The position numbers and the translations under genes were made by a program. From an uncultured Bacteroidales bacterium (GTDB lineage: Bacteria > Bacteroidota > Bacteroidia > Bacteroidales > Muribaculaceae): a stretch of 64,000 nt of DNA. Shown in pieces: positions 1 to 7,302 of the stretch (its first letter is position 1; each line of letters starts with the position of its first letter). The stretch is taken from NCBI GenBank assembly GCA_902772455.1, contig CACYAW010000004.1, positions 1-64,000 on the forward strand, read 5' to 3'. Below the pieces are notes generated by a model, which had not been told where the DNA came from, ran no database searches, and saw only the letters and a list, made by a program, of their open reading frames with translations.

Positions 1-567
1 ATCACGGGCACGGGAAGACTCAATGCCGGAAGCAATGCAGGAACAGGTTGCTTCGTATATAGCGGTAAAACCCTGAACATCAACGGTGGTGTGCAAGTGA
101 AAATCTTGGGAGCGATATATGGCATCATGGGTTATTCGACCACATCCCGATTGATTATCAGCGGAGCCACCACCAAACTGACGGCCAAGGGCGTTAGCCA
201 GGGCAGTTACTACCAGCTTCCCACCACCATGAACGACGGGCTCGCCATCACCTCGCCCGCTGGAGCCTACTTCAACAATGGCACCGTGATCTACAACGGC
301 AGCGTGGCCAAGAACATCGAAGTTGTCATCAGCAACAGCGTGGCCAAGAACATCGAAGTTGTCATCAGCAAGCCCGACGCCACCCGTGGCGACGTGAACG
401 GCGACAGCAGCGTCAACATCAGCGACGTGACCGCCCTGATCGACTACCTGCTCAGCGGTAATGCTTCGGGCATCAACCTGACAGCCGCCGATTGCAACCA
501 GGACAGCAGCGTGAACATCAGCGACGTCACCGCTCTGGTCGACTACCTGCTCGCCGGCTCGTGGTAA
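1..567 (+). CDS. Secreted protein with C-terminal dockerin-like module (5' end outside window)
   Basis: The reading frame is open from base 1, so the start lies upstream and only the last 188 residues are present. The first part is Gly/Asn/Thr rich and looks like a beta-rich repeat region of an exported protein. The C-terminus holds two dockerin-type repeats (GDVNGDSSVNISDVTALIDY and a second DCNQDSSVNISDVTALVDY), each with the Asp/Asn pattern of a calcium loop. Such modules end many secreted proteins of gut Bacteroidales; their partner is not established, because cohesins are not generally found with them. Just before the module a 12-residue segment (SVAKNIEVVISN/K) is repeated exactly, caused by a 36-base duplication. 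Function of the missing N-terminal part cannot be told. Confidence 0.75.
   Translation: MTGTGRLNAGSNAGTGCFVYSGKTLNINGGVQVKILGAIYGIMGYSTTSRLIISGATTKLTAKGVSQGSYYQLPTTMNDGLAITSPAGAYFNNGTVIYNGSVAKNIEVVISNSVAKNIEVVISKPDATRGDVNGDSSVNISDVTALIDYLLSGNASGINLTAADCNQDSSVNISDVTALVDYLLAGSW
301..372 (+). repeat. 36-base in-frame tandem duplication
   Basis: Bases 301-336 and 337-372 are identical except for the last base. The copy keeps the frame and duplicates 12 residues in the linker before the dockerin-like module. Near-perfect identity suggests a recent slippage or unequal-crossover event, or an assembly artefact. Confidence 0.9.
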
Positions 568-583
568 TGCTCGCTGCGCTCGC

Positions 584-611
584 AGCTTAAAGCTTAGAGC
601 TTAGAGCTTAG
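584..611 (+). repeat. Heptamer tandem repeat AGCTTAR x4
   Basis: Four consecutive seven-base units (AGCTTAA, then three AGCTTAG) follow the stop codon of the first gene. Short intergenic heptamer arrays of this kind can change length by slippage. A second heptamer array of different sequence sits at 41449-41490. Confidence 0.85.
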
Positions 612-615
612 AGAG

Positions 616-656
616 GCATCCGCGTTCCTGGCAACAGGGGCGCGGATGCTGGTTGT
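616..656 (+). terminator. Hairpin terminator after the dockerin-like gene
   Basis: GCATCCGCG (616-624) pairs perfectly with CGCGGATGC (641-649), with an inner CCTG-GCAA-CAGG stem. A T-rich tract (TGGTTGTTTG) follows rather than a pure T run. It lies 49 bases after the stop, the expected position for factor-independent termination. Confidence 0.6.
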
Positions 657-705
657 TTGAGTTGTTTAAGTTGTCTTTAATTCAAAGAACGCGAATGCCA
701 ATAAG

Positions 706-740
706 GATTTTGTTTAATTTTTTGCGAGCACTTGCGAGCA
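706..740 (+). repeat. Dispersed intergenic element, copy A
   Basis: The core GATTTTGTTTAATTTT (706-721) is shared with 4311-4326 (reverse), 4374-4389 and 9671-9685. In this copy the core is followed not by the usual small hairpin but by a direct repeat of TTGCGAGCA (722-730 and 732-740). Confidence 0.6.
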
Positions 741-751
741 ATTAAAAACAA

Positions 752-775
752 CTTAGCGGCTTTGCGCCTTAGCGT
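752..775 (+). repeat. Octamer-like repeat CTTAGCGG/CTTTGCGC/CTTAGCGT
   Basis: Three consecutive related eight-base units. GC-rich CTTTGCGC-type strings of this form recur between genes in many Bacteroidetes. No coding potential or clear regulatory role is visible. Confidence 0.5.
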
Positions 776-944
776 GAGGCCAACGGGTGCGGAGACCCCT
801 TTAAGCTTTAAGCTGCGAGCGCAGCTCGCATAAACGCGAATGCCATTGTATTTGTTGTATTTCTTGTTTTCCTCTTTGTGACGGGGTGCGGATGCTTCAA
901 GCAACGCAGACCTCAAACTTTTATGGTATTCGGCCCTAAGAAGA

Positions 945-976
945 TTTGGAATTTTGCTCAAAACACTCTAACTTTG
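945..976 (+). promoter_or_regulatory. Bacteroidetes-type promoter TTTG-N20-TAACTTTG
   Basis: TTTG (945-948), exactly 20 bases, then TAACTTTG (969-976) match the Bacteroidetes sigma factor consensus. The predicted transcription start falls at about 980-984, on top of the ATG codons at 980 and 983, so the transcript may have almost no leader. Confidence 0.65.
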
Positions 977-982
977 CCGATG

Positions 983-1282
983 ATGAAACACTTAAAATTT
1001 ATCATAACCAGTGGCGGTCATTTGCGGTTGGGAGAGGTAACCCTGCACCGCGAATTGATTATGCCCCACGAGCAATGCATGGGTGGAGGGTTCTATGAGT
1101 ACGATTATGCGAGCAACGTATTGATTCTTTCCGGAAAATCGTTTGACTATGGTGCTCCCCGATGGGACCGTGTTGACGTTCTTCTGGTCCCCGAAGCCTA
1201 CCGTGGCATCACCATCGTCTATCGCGACCAATGGGATGACGAGATAAATCTCAACGAATCTTTCTCCATCAAGTATTATTAA
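983..1282 (+). CDS. Small conserved hypothetical protein (99 aa)
   Basis: A compact soluble protein with no signal peptide or membrane segment. It begins MKHLKFIITSGGHLRLGEVT and is rich in Tyr, Asp and beta-forming segments. Recurrent hydrophobic/charged alternation (YEYDYASNVLILSGKSFDYG) suggests a small beta-sheet domain. No catalytic motif is recognised. An ATG lies at 980 and another at 983; the second gives the more natural MKHLK start, and an upstream extension from 878 is not supported because the promoter lies inside it. The gene ends 6 bases before the large dehydrogenase gene, so the two are very probably co-transcribed. A functional link to the dehydrogenase is only a guess from position. 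Confidence 0.7.
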   Translation: MKHLKFIITSGGHLRLGEVTLHRELIMPHEQCMGGGFYEYDYASNVLILSGKSFDYGAPRWDRVDVLLVPEAYRGITIVYRDQWDDEINLNESFSIKYY

Positions 1283-1288
1283 TCCACG

Positions 1289-4258
1289 ATGAAAAGGCTC
1301 TTGAACGAAATCAAAGGGATTCTGCCCCCCAATAGGGTCTATACCGACGAGTTGAGGACATTGGCTTGGGGTACCGACGCGAGTTTCTACCGCCTGACTC
1401 CGCAGGTGGTCGTCCGCGCCAAGGATGAGGACGAGGTGGCGCAAATCGTTAAGGTGGCCAGCAAGTACAAATTGCCGTTCACCTTCCGTGCCGCGGGAAC
1501 GTCCCTGTCGGGGCAGAGCGTGAGCGACAGCATCCTGATTGTGGCCGGCAAGAACTGGGAGGACTACAGCGTGGCAGCCGACGCCGAGAGCATCACCTTG
1601 CAGCCCGGCATTGTGGGCGCACGGGTGAACCAGATCCTGAAACCGCTGGGGCGCGTTTTCCCGCCCGATCCTGCCAGCATCGGCTCGGCCATGGTGGGCG
1701 GCATCGTCGCCAACAACGCCTCGGGCATGAACTGCGGCACCCACGCCAACAGCGACCGCATGCTCATCTCGGCACGCCTGGTGCTGCCCGACGGCACCGT
1801 GCTCGACACGGGCGACGCAGCCAGTCGCGAAGCGTTCAGGCAGAGCCATCCCGAATTCATCGCCAAGATTGAAGCCCTGCGCGACCGCGTCCGCGCCAAC
1901 CAGCCGCTGGCCGACCGCATCCGCAAGAAATACAGCATCAAAAACGTGACGGGACTGAACCTGCGGCCCCTGATCGCCTATGACGACCCGTTTGACATCA
2001 TCGCCCACAGCGTGGTGGGCAGCGAGGGCACATTGGCCTTTATCAGCCAGGTGACCATGCGCACGCTGCACGACTATCCGTGCAAGGCCTCGGCCATGCT
2101 CTACTTCTTCACCATGCGCGAGAGCTGCGAGGCGGTAGTCGCCCTCAAGCAGCTCAAGTCGAGCGATGACGACATCGCCATGAGCGAGGAGAACCTGATG
2201 GTCAAGAGCGCCGAGATGCTTGACTACCTGTCGCTGGCCTCGGTCGATGACCCCGTCTATCTGCAATACAAGCAGGATGTGGATGCCGGGAAAATCCCTG
2301 GTGTCGAGCCCGGCGATTACCACAACCTCACCGCCATCCTCACCGAGACCAAGGCCGTCACCCCCGACGAGCTGCAAGGCCGCATCGACGCCATCACGCA
2401 GTGCCTGTCGCAGTTCAAGACCTATATCCCCGTGGCATTCACCACCGACCCGGCCGTCTATGGCAAGTACTGGGCCATCCGCTCGGGCATCTTCCCCAGC
2501 GTGGGCGGTGCGCGTCCCGTGGGCACGTCGTGCCTGATCGAGGATGTTGCCTTCGCTGTCGAAGACCTGCCCGAGGCCACCGTCAAGCTGCAAAAGCTCA
2601 TTGCCGACCACGGCTATCGGGATGCCTGCATCTACGGCCACGCCTTTGAGGGCAACTACCATTTCATCATCAACCAGCTCTTCAGCAACGAGAGCGAGGT
2701 GCAGCGCTATGCCGGCATGATGCGCGACGTGGCCCGCCTCGTGGTCGAGGAATATGACGGCTCGCTCAAGGCCGAGCACGGCACGGGCCGCAACATGGCG
2801 CCGTTTGTCAAGTATGAGTGGGGCGAGGAGGCCTTTGCCGCCATGCGCGAACTCAAAGAGATTTTCGACCCGCACTATCTGCTCAATCCCGGTGTCATCT
2901 TCAACGACGACCCCGAGTGCTTCATCAAGCACTTCAAACCCCTGCCCGAACTCAAGATGCGGGGACTGGAAGCGCCCCAGGACCCTCCCAGCGTGCACAA
3001 GACCGTGGAGGGAGTCCTCAAGGCCAACAAATGCATCGAGTGCGGCTTTTGCGAGGTGAATTGTCTGACCTGCGGCTTGACGCTCTCGTCGCGCCAGCGC
3101 ATCGTCATCCAGCGCGAGATATCGCACCTGCGCGAGACGGGCAGCGACCCCGATCGCCTGGCGACACTCGTCAAGCAATACCGTTATCAGGGCGAGCAGA
3201 CGTGTGCCGGCGACGGCCTGTGCGCCACATCCTGTCCCATGGGCATCAACGTGGCCGACCTGACCCACCTGGTGCGCAGCGAGGCACTGCCGCAAGGCAG
3301 CATGGGTTACAAGACTGGAGACTGGGCTGCACGGCATTTTGCGGGCATCAAGAGCGGACTGCGATTCACCTTGGATGTCGCACGCCTGGGCCACAACATA
3401 CTCGGCACCAACGCCATGAAGGGCGTTGCGGGCGCCATGCACAAGGCTGGACTGCCCTTGTGGACACCTGCCATGCCCGGCAAGGCACGCCAGCCTAAGT
3501 CTTGTAGAGACGCAAAATCTTGCGTCTCCCCTGAAGAAAGTCAAGTCCTGCCCCTCAAGGTCGTTTATTTCCCCTCGTGCATCAACCAGACCATGGGCCT
3601 GTCAAAAGGCGCGCCGGTGAAGAATACGCTCGTTGATGAGATGGTGCAGCTGTGCCGCAAGGCGGGCTACGAGGTCATCTTCCCCGAGGGGTTGGAAAAG
3701 ATGTGCTGCGGCACCATCTGGGAGTCCAAGGGAATGCTCGACATCGCCGACCGCAAGACCGCCGAACTCGACGAGGCCCTGTGGCAAGCCAGCGAGCAGG
3801 GCAAATACCCGATTGTGTGCGACCAGAGCCCCTGCCTGCACCGCATGCGCAAGTGCATCACCCGCATGCAACTGTATGAACCTGTGGAATTCATTTGGGA
3901 ATACCTTCGGGAACGCCTGGAGTTCACGCCCATCGACCGACGCATCGCCTTGCACTTCACCTGCTCGACCCGTGAGATGGGACTGGTGGACAAAATGACA
4001 AGTCTGGCGCGCCTGTGCAGCAACAACGTCTTCCTGCCCGAGGGCGTGGGCTGCTGCGGCTTTGCCGGTGACCGAGGCTGGACGCATCCCGAGGTGAACC
4101 GCTGGGCGCTGCGCAAACTGCGCCGACAGCTGGAGGACAACCGCATCGAGATGGGCTACAGCAACAGCCGCACCTGCGAAGTGGGCTTGGAAACCAACGG
4201 CGGCATCCCCTACCAGAGCATCGTCTATCTGGTCAACGAGGTCACCACCCCCAAGTAA
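1289..4258 (+). CDS. FAD-linked oxidoreductase with Fe-S and CCG domains (D-lactate/2-hydroxyacid dehydrogenase type)
   Basis: A 989-residue fused enzyme. The N-terminal FAD_binding_4 (PCMH/VAO) domain has the FAD loop FRAAGTSLSGQ at about residues 66-76 and an FAD-oxidase C-terminal domain up to about 540, including the conserved KAEHGTGRNMAP stretch. A two-cluster [4Fe-4S] ferredoxin domain follows (CIECGFCEVNC near 581-591; CAGDGLCATSCP near 639-650). The C-terminal heterodisulfide-reductase-like region has two CCG motifs (MCCGTIW near 805, GCCGFAGDRG near 921). Family members oxidise D-lactate or D-2-hydroxy acids and pass electrons through Fe-S to quinone or another carrier, at the cytoplasmic membrane face. 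The exact substrate cannot be read from sequence. A palindromic repeat interrupts the linker at about residues 735-750 without breaking the frame. Confidence 0.88.
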   Translation: MKRLLNEIKGILPPNRVYTDELRTLAWGTDASFYRLTPQVVVRAKDEDEVAQIVKVASKYKLPFTFRAAGTSLSGQSVSDSILIVAGKNWEDYSVAADAESITLQPGIVGARVNQILKPLGRVFPPDPASIGSAMVGGIVANNASGMNCGTHANSDRMLISARLVLPDGTVLDTGDAASREAFRQSHPEFIAKIEALRDRVRANQPLADRIRKKYSIKNVTGLNLRPLIAYDDPFDIIAHSVVGSEGTLAFISQVTMRTLHDYPCKASAMLYFFTMRESCEAVVALKQLKSSDDDIAMSEENLMVKSAEMLDYLSLASVDDPVYLQYKQDVDAGKIPGVEPGDYHNLTAILTETKAVTPDELQGRIDAITQCLSQFKTYIPVAFTTDPAVYGKYWAIRSGIFPSVGGARPVGTSCLIEDVAFAVEDLPEATVKLQKLIADHGYRDACIYGHAFEGNYHFIINQLFSNESEVQRYAGMMRDVARLVVEEYDGSLKAEHGTGRNMAPFVKYEWGEEAFAAMRELKEIFDPHYLLNPGVIFNDDPECFIKHFKPLPELKMRGLEAPQDPPSVHKTVEGVLKANKCIECGFCEVNCLTCGLTLSSRQRIVIQREISHLRETGSDPDRLATLVKQYRYQGEQTCAGDGLCATSCPMGINVADLTHLVRSEALPQGSMGYKTGDWAARHFAGIKSGLRFTLDVARLGHNILGTNAMKGVAGAMHKAGLPLWTPAMPGKARQPKSCRDAKSCVSPEESQVLPLKVVYFPSCINQTMGLSKGAPVKNTLVDEMVQLCRKAGYEVIFPEGLEKMCCGTIWESKGMLDIADRKTAELDEALWQASEQGKYPIVCDQSPCLHRMRKCITRMQLYEPVEFIWEYLRERLEFTPIDRRIALHFTCSTREMGLVDKMTSLARLCSNNVFLPEGVGCCGFAGDRGWTHPEVNRWALRKLRRQLEDNRIEMGYSNSRTCEVGLETNGGIPYQSIVYLVNEVTTPK
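3507..3528. repeat. Palindromic repeat inside the dehydrogenase gene
   Basis: GAGACGCAA, loop AATC, TTGCGTCTC: a perfect 9-base stem. The preceding bases (TTGTA) and the core resemble the GTAGAGACGCAA-type palindromes seen as intergenic repeats in Bacteroidetes. Here it lies in frame and encodes a Cys/Ser/Lys-rich linker (KSCRDAKSCVSPEES) between the ferredoxin part and the first CCG domain. Confidence 0.7.
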
Positions 4259-4295
4259 TCTTCCCAAATAACCGCCTTTAAACCGCAATCACCCA

Positions 4296-4405
4296 TCGAG
4301 CCTCGCTCGAAAAATTAAACAAAATCATGAATAAAAATCAAAATAAATATTATTTTTAATTTAATTTTATACTGAATTTTGTTTAATTTCTCGGCCGCAG
4401 GCCGA
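4296..4405. repeat. Facing pair of the dispersed element (copies B and C)
   Basis: Copy B on the minus strand (core 4311-4326, small hairpin TCGAG/CTCGA at 4296-4310) and copy C on the plus strand (core 4374-4389, hairpin TCGGCC-GCA-GGCCGA at 4391-4405) face away from each other. The inner cores form a 14-base inverted repeat around an AT-rich 50-base centre. The pair fills the gap between two convergent genes and could also end transcription on both strands. Confidence 0.65.
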
Positions 4406-4417
4406 TTCTAAGTTGTG

Positions 4418-4984
4418 TCAGATGAGTTGGTTGCCGTCGTGAAAGGCGGTGCCGACGGCGGTGCCCAGCTGCACGTATTTGTAGCGGGTGGGGTCGTAGG
4501 TGATGATGTGCATCTTTTCGATGTCGGGGTTGCCCTCCTCGTCGAGATATTGCTCGTGGCACAGGACGTTAACGACCTCGGCAATCAGGTAGTAACCGGT
4601 GTTGCGGTCCTCGTCGATTTTCTCTTTCACGCGGCACTCCATCGTCATGGGGAAGTCAGTGAACAAGGGGGCATTGACGTTGGGGGCCTTCTCAATGGTC
4701 CAGCCGGTCTTAGCCATCTTATCGGGGTCTTTCTTGGCGCTGACGATGCCCACAAAGTCGGAAGCCACCATCGTCTCGGTCGTTGCAAAGGCGACGGTGA
4801 AGGTGTCATTGACGGCGAGATTGTCGGTCGTGGCGTGTGACGACAGCGAAATCATGATTTCCTTCATGTCCCAGGTGCCGCCCCAAGCGGCATTCATGGC
4901 GTTGGGACGTCCCTCCTTGTCATAGGTACCGATAATGAGCACCGGCTGTGGAAGTATCCACGGTTTAGATCCAAAACTCTTCAT
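4418..4984 (-). CDS. Flavin reductase family protein (FMN-binding split barrel)
   Basis: A 188-residue soluble protein of the flavin reductase-like/DIM6-NTAB family. The N-terminal part has the typical PVLIIGTYDKEGRPNAMNA strand pair followed by AWGGTWDM, and the middle holds LSSHATTDN and the FVGIVSAKK segment, all around the FMN phosphate site. Members bind FMN and reduce flavins or other small acceptors with NAD(P)H; the real substrate of this subgroup is not known. The gene is the last of a minus-strand run, 31 bases after the DUF6056-like membrane protein. It converges with the plus-strand dehydrogenase across the repeat pair at 4296-4405. Confidence 0.85.
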   Translation of the reverse strand: MKSFGSKPWILPQPVLIIGTYDKEGRPNAMNAAWGGTWDMKEIMISLSSHATTDNLAVNDTFTVAFATTETMVASDFVGIVSAKKDPDKMAKTGWTIEKAPNVNAPLFTDFPMTMECRVKEKIDEDRNTGYYLIAEVVNVLCHEQYLDEEGNPDIEKMHIITYDPTRYKYVQLGTAVGTAFHDGNQLI

Positions 4985-5015
4985 ATACTTTTTCGATTTA
5001 CTGTTTGATAAACGG

Positions 5016-6701
5016 TTATTTCAATTTCAGGATGGCAGTCACCGGATTAGGAGTGATGTCCATCGGTATTTCAATTTGTGTGATCGTGCTGTCAGGCACC
5101 GGGAGGATGAGGTAGCGCTGACCCTGATATTCCAGCGGGAAGAAACCCTTAGGCTCATAGGCTGTCGTCAAACCATAATCCTGACGGCGCTGCAATTCCT
5201 CTTGGGAGAGGGCTGTTTCGGCTTTTTCAAAGCTATAACGTGCGGTCTGCGGGGTCGCTGGCAGCGTGTCAAGTCTCAGGGTGACAGCGATATAGTCCTG
5301 CCTGGGTATGCGCAACACATCACCTGTGATATCGGGATTCTTGGCGGTCATGGGCCATATTTGAGCCCCATCGAGCAGACGTCCCTCATGATAACGATGA
5401 TAGACCGAGTCGTTGACAAACTGCACGTTTTCTTTGCCGTAATAGGCCCTGTAGATGACCTCATGGCCAAAGTAGTTGGTGGACATGTAATTCATGGGCT
5501 TGATAAAGCGGCTGTAACGATCAAACTGGCGTTCAAGCAGGATGGCCTGACCGGGTGCCCCAGCGATTTCTCGCTCCACCTGCTCGTTATAGGCCTTATA
5601 CTGGCTTAATCTTATTATACCACGGGCATAAGTGAAGGCACACAGTCCCAGCAGAGCGATGACAGCCAACAGACGCAGACGCTGCCAACGCCCTGCAAGC
5701 AGGAAATCGACAACCTGGATGACGATAATTGCGGCAACGGTCACCAGCGGAGCATAAGCACGTTCATGGTTCAGCCCCAGCGCAAACATCACTGCTGCCG
5801 AGCACACAAGGACGTAGGTCCACACCGATTGTCGGATCACGGCCCTGTCGCGACGCCTCAACAGCAGGAACACGCCCACTGCCGCCGCCAACAGGGGCAG
5901 ATAGAAACGCCACATCTTTTCCATAAAGATGTGCCAACGGCTCGACAACATGTCGTCAGGACTGAGGTTTAGGGCTATATCGGTTGCCATACGGTTCCAC
6001 GCACCAGGCGACGAGGCAATAAGCATGATGCCCAACGCATAGCCCATCAGGGTAACGACTACCCGCCTGTCGAACAGTCGATGGTTAAAAGCGTAAAACA
6101 GCATGAGTCCCCCCAGGAATCCCAGCGAAGTCGCCTCGTTGAAACCTCCTGCCACGAAACCAAACAGCAGCCAGACCAAAGCCATACCCCACCCTAACGG
6201 TTTGCCTTGAGCGCGTTTCAATGCGAGCACAAGCGCCAGTGACAAGGTAATGGCCCACATGTAGTTGGCACTGCCTGCCATCCACAACATGGTCTCGCCG
6301 GGGACGGGATAGCATGTGCCCACCACGGTCAAAAAGGACGATAGCCCCAACAGTGACCGTCGCCCTGTGGCCAGCAGACTCACCAAATGGGCCATCAGGA
6401 CAAACATCAACGCGTTGATCACGTTAAATGCTGTCTTGCCCAACAGCCCGCCAAACAATTCAGGCACCAAATCGGCCAATCGGCCGTTGGTGCCTGTGTA
6501 ATGTGTCAAATGAGATTGCAGCAGGTCGGCAAAGGAACGCACTGGCGTCCACACGCCCTCGATGAGCGTGAAGGCCAAGTCATCCTCCTTGAAGGTGGTG
6601 AGTGCGTTCATCACCAGCATCACGGCAAACGCCACAACGAGCAGCCCCCAATAGGCCACGTCGTGCCAGCGTCCGCTACGCGATGCATTCAAGGCCCACA
6701 A
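5016..6701 (-). CDS. Polytopic membrane protein, DUF6056/GT-C-like
   Basis: 561 residues with about ten to eleven hydrophobic helices in the first 370 residues and a soluble C-terminal domain of about 190 residues. The first outer loop carries acidic EDD (FKEDDLAF) after helix 1 and an NGRLADL segment. This is the arrangement of DUF6056-type proteins, which have a GT-C glycosyltransferase-like topology with acidic residues in the first loop. A role in moving sugars or acyl groups from lipid carriers at the envelope is plausible but unproven. The only start that keeps the N-terminal helix is a TTG at 6701 (M-WALNASRSG), 5 bases from the frr stop; a start inside frr cannot be excluded. Confidence 0.7.
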   Translation of the reverse strand: MWALNASRSGRWHDVAYWGLLVVAFAVMLVMNALTTFKEDDLAFTLIEGVWTPVRSFADLLQSHLTHYTGTNGRLADLVPELFGGLLGKTAFNVINALMFVLMAHLVSLLATGRRSLLGLSSFLTVVGTCYPVPGETMLWMAGSANYMWAITLSLALVLALKRAQGKPLGWGMALVWLLFGFVAGGFNEATSLGFLGGLMLFYAFNHRLFDRRVVVTLMGYALGIMLIASSPGAWNRMATDIALNLSPDDMLSSRWHIFMEKMWRFYLPLLAAAVGVFLLLRRRDRAVIRQSVWTYVLVCSAAVMFALGLNHERAYAPLVTVAAIIVIQVVDFLLAGRWQRLRLLAVIALLGLCAFTYARGIIRLSQYKAYNEQVEREIAGAPGQAILLERQFDRYSRFIKPMNYMSTNYFGHEVIYRAYYGKENVQFVNDSVYHRYHEGRLLDGAQIWPMTAKNPDITGDVLRIPRQDYIAVTLRLDTLPATPQTARYSFEKAETALSQEELQRRQDYGLTTAYEPKGFFPLEYQGQRYLILPVPDSTITQIEIPMDITPNPVTAILKLK

Positions 6702-6706
6702 AGCAA

Positions 6707-7267
6707 TTATACGGTAAGAATCTCTTTCTCCTTGGCAGCGAAGATCTCGTCAATCTTCTTCATGAACTTGTCATGAATCTTCTGCACTTTCTCCTCGCCA
6801 TCCTTGCTCACGTCCTCGCTCATGCCTTCCTTGACGGCTTTCTTCAAGCCTTCGATGGCCTCGCGGCGGGCGTTGCGGATGCTCACGCGGGCCTTCTCGC
6901 TCTCGGCCTTGGAATCCTTAACGAGCAGTTTGCGGCGTTCCTCGGTCAACGGCGGGATGTTAAGACGGATCACCTCACCATTGTTCACGGGCATGATGCC
7001 CACATTGCTGTCGATAATGGCCTTCTCGATGGTTCCGATCATGTTGCGCTCCCAGGGCATGATGGCAATGGTGCGCTGGTCGGGAGTGCTCACGTTGGCC
7101 ACGTTGGCAATGGGCACGGGGCTGCCATAATAGTTCACACGGATGCCGTCCAGAATCTTCACGTTGGCCTTGCCGGCACGGATGTGTGCCAGGGTGTCAT
7201 CGAGGAAATCTACGGCTTCCTGCATCTTTTTCTCGGCTGCGTCGAGATAGAATTTCACGTCGTTCAT
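6707..7267 (-). CDS. frr: Ribosome recycling factor
   Basis: 186 residues, the normal family length. After termination RRF, with EF-G, splits the 70S ribosome so that subunits can be reused. The sequence shows the whole family pattern: the N-terminal helix (MNDVKFYLDAAEKKMQEAVD), LAHIRAGKANVKILDGIRVNY, the domain II beta-barrel with PERN-like PWERNMIGTIEKAI, RLNIPPLTEERRKLLVK, and SIRNARREAIEGLKKA in the long C-terminal helix. The start is the ATG at 7267, which gives the canonical N-terminus; an upstream extension to 7339 is not conserved. It lies 35 bases downstream of the glycosyltransferase gene, unusual company for frr. Confidence 0.97.
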   Translation of the reverse strand: MNDVKFYLDAAEKKMQEAVDFLDDTLAHIRAGKANVKILDGIRVNYYGSPVPIANVANVSTPDQRTIAIMPWERNMIGTIEKAIIDSNVGIMPVNNGEVIRLNIPPLTEERRKLLVKDSKAESEKARVSIRNARREAIEGLKKAVKEGMSEDVSKDGEEKVQKIHDKFMKKIDEIFAAKEKEILTV

Positions 7268-7302
7268 AATGTCGTGTTTTTTATTTGTTTTGTCGTTAAT
7301 TG

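Larger units (their letters stand above)
573..825. repeat. Region bounded by 24-base perfect inverted repeats
   Basis: Bases 573-596 (GCTGCGCTCGCAGCTTAAAG, then CTTA) are the exact reverse complement of 802-825. Between them lie a strong hairpin (616-649), one copy of the ATTTTGTTTAATTT element (706-740) and an octamer-like repeat (752-775). No protein is credible inside. This is compatible with a small non-coding mobile or repetitive element, or with a folded RNA. It makes up most of the 415-base gap between the first two genes. Confidence 0.6.

Noticed and set aside
677..961. 94-codon open frame on the minus strand in the first gap
   Set aside because: It runs across the inverted repeat, the dispersed element and octamer repeats; no start signal and no plausible domain.
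992..3544. 850-codon open frame on the minus strand
   Set aside because: It lies fully antisense to the FAD/Fe-S dehydrogenase, whose motifs are unmistakable. The translation is His/Ala/Val-rich low complexity, as expected from the GC-rich third positions of the real gene.
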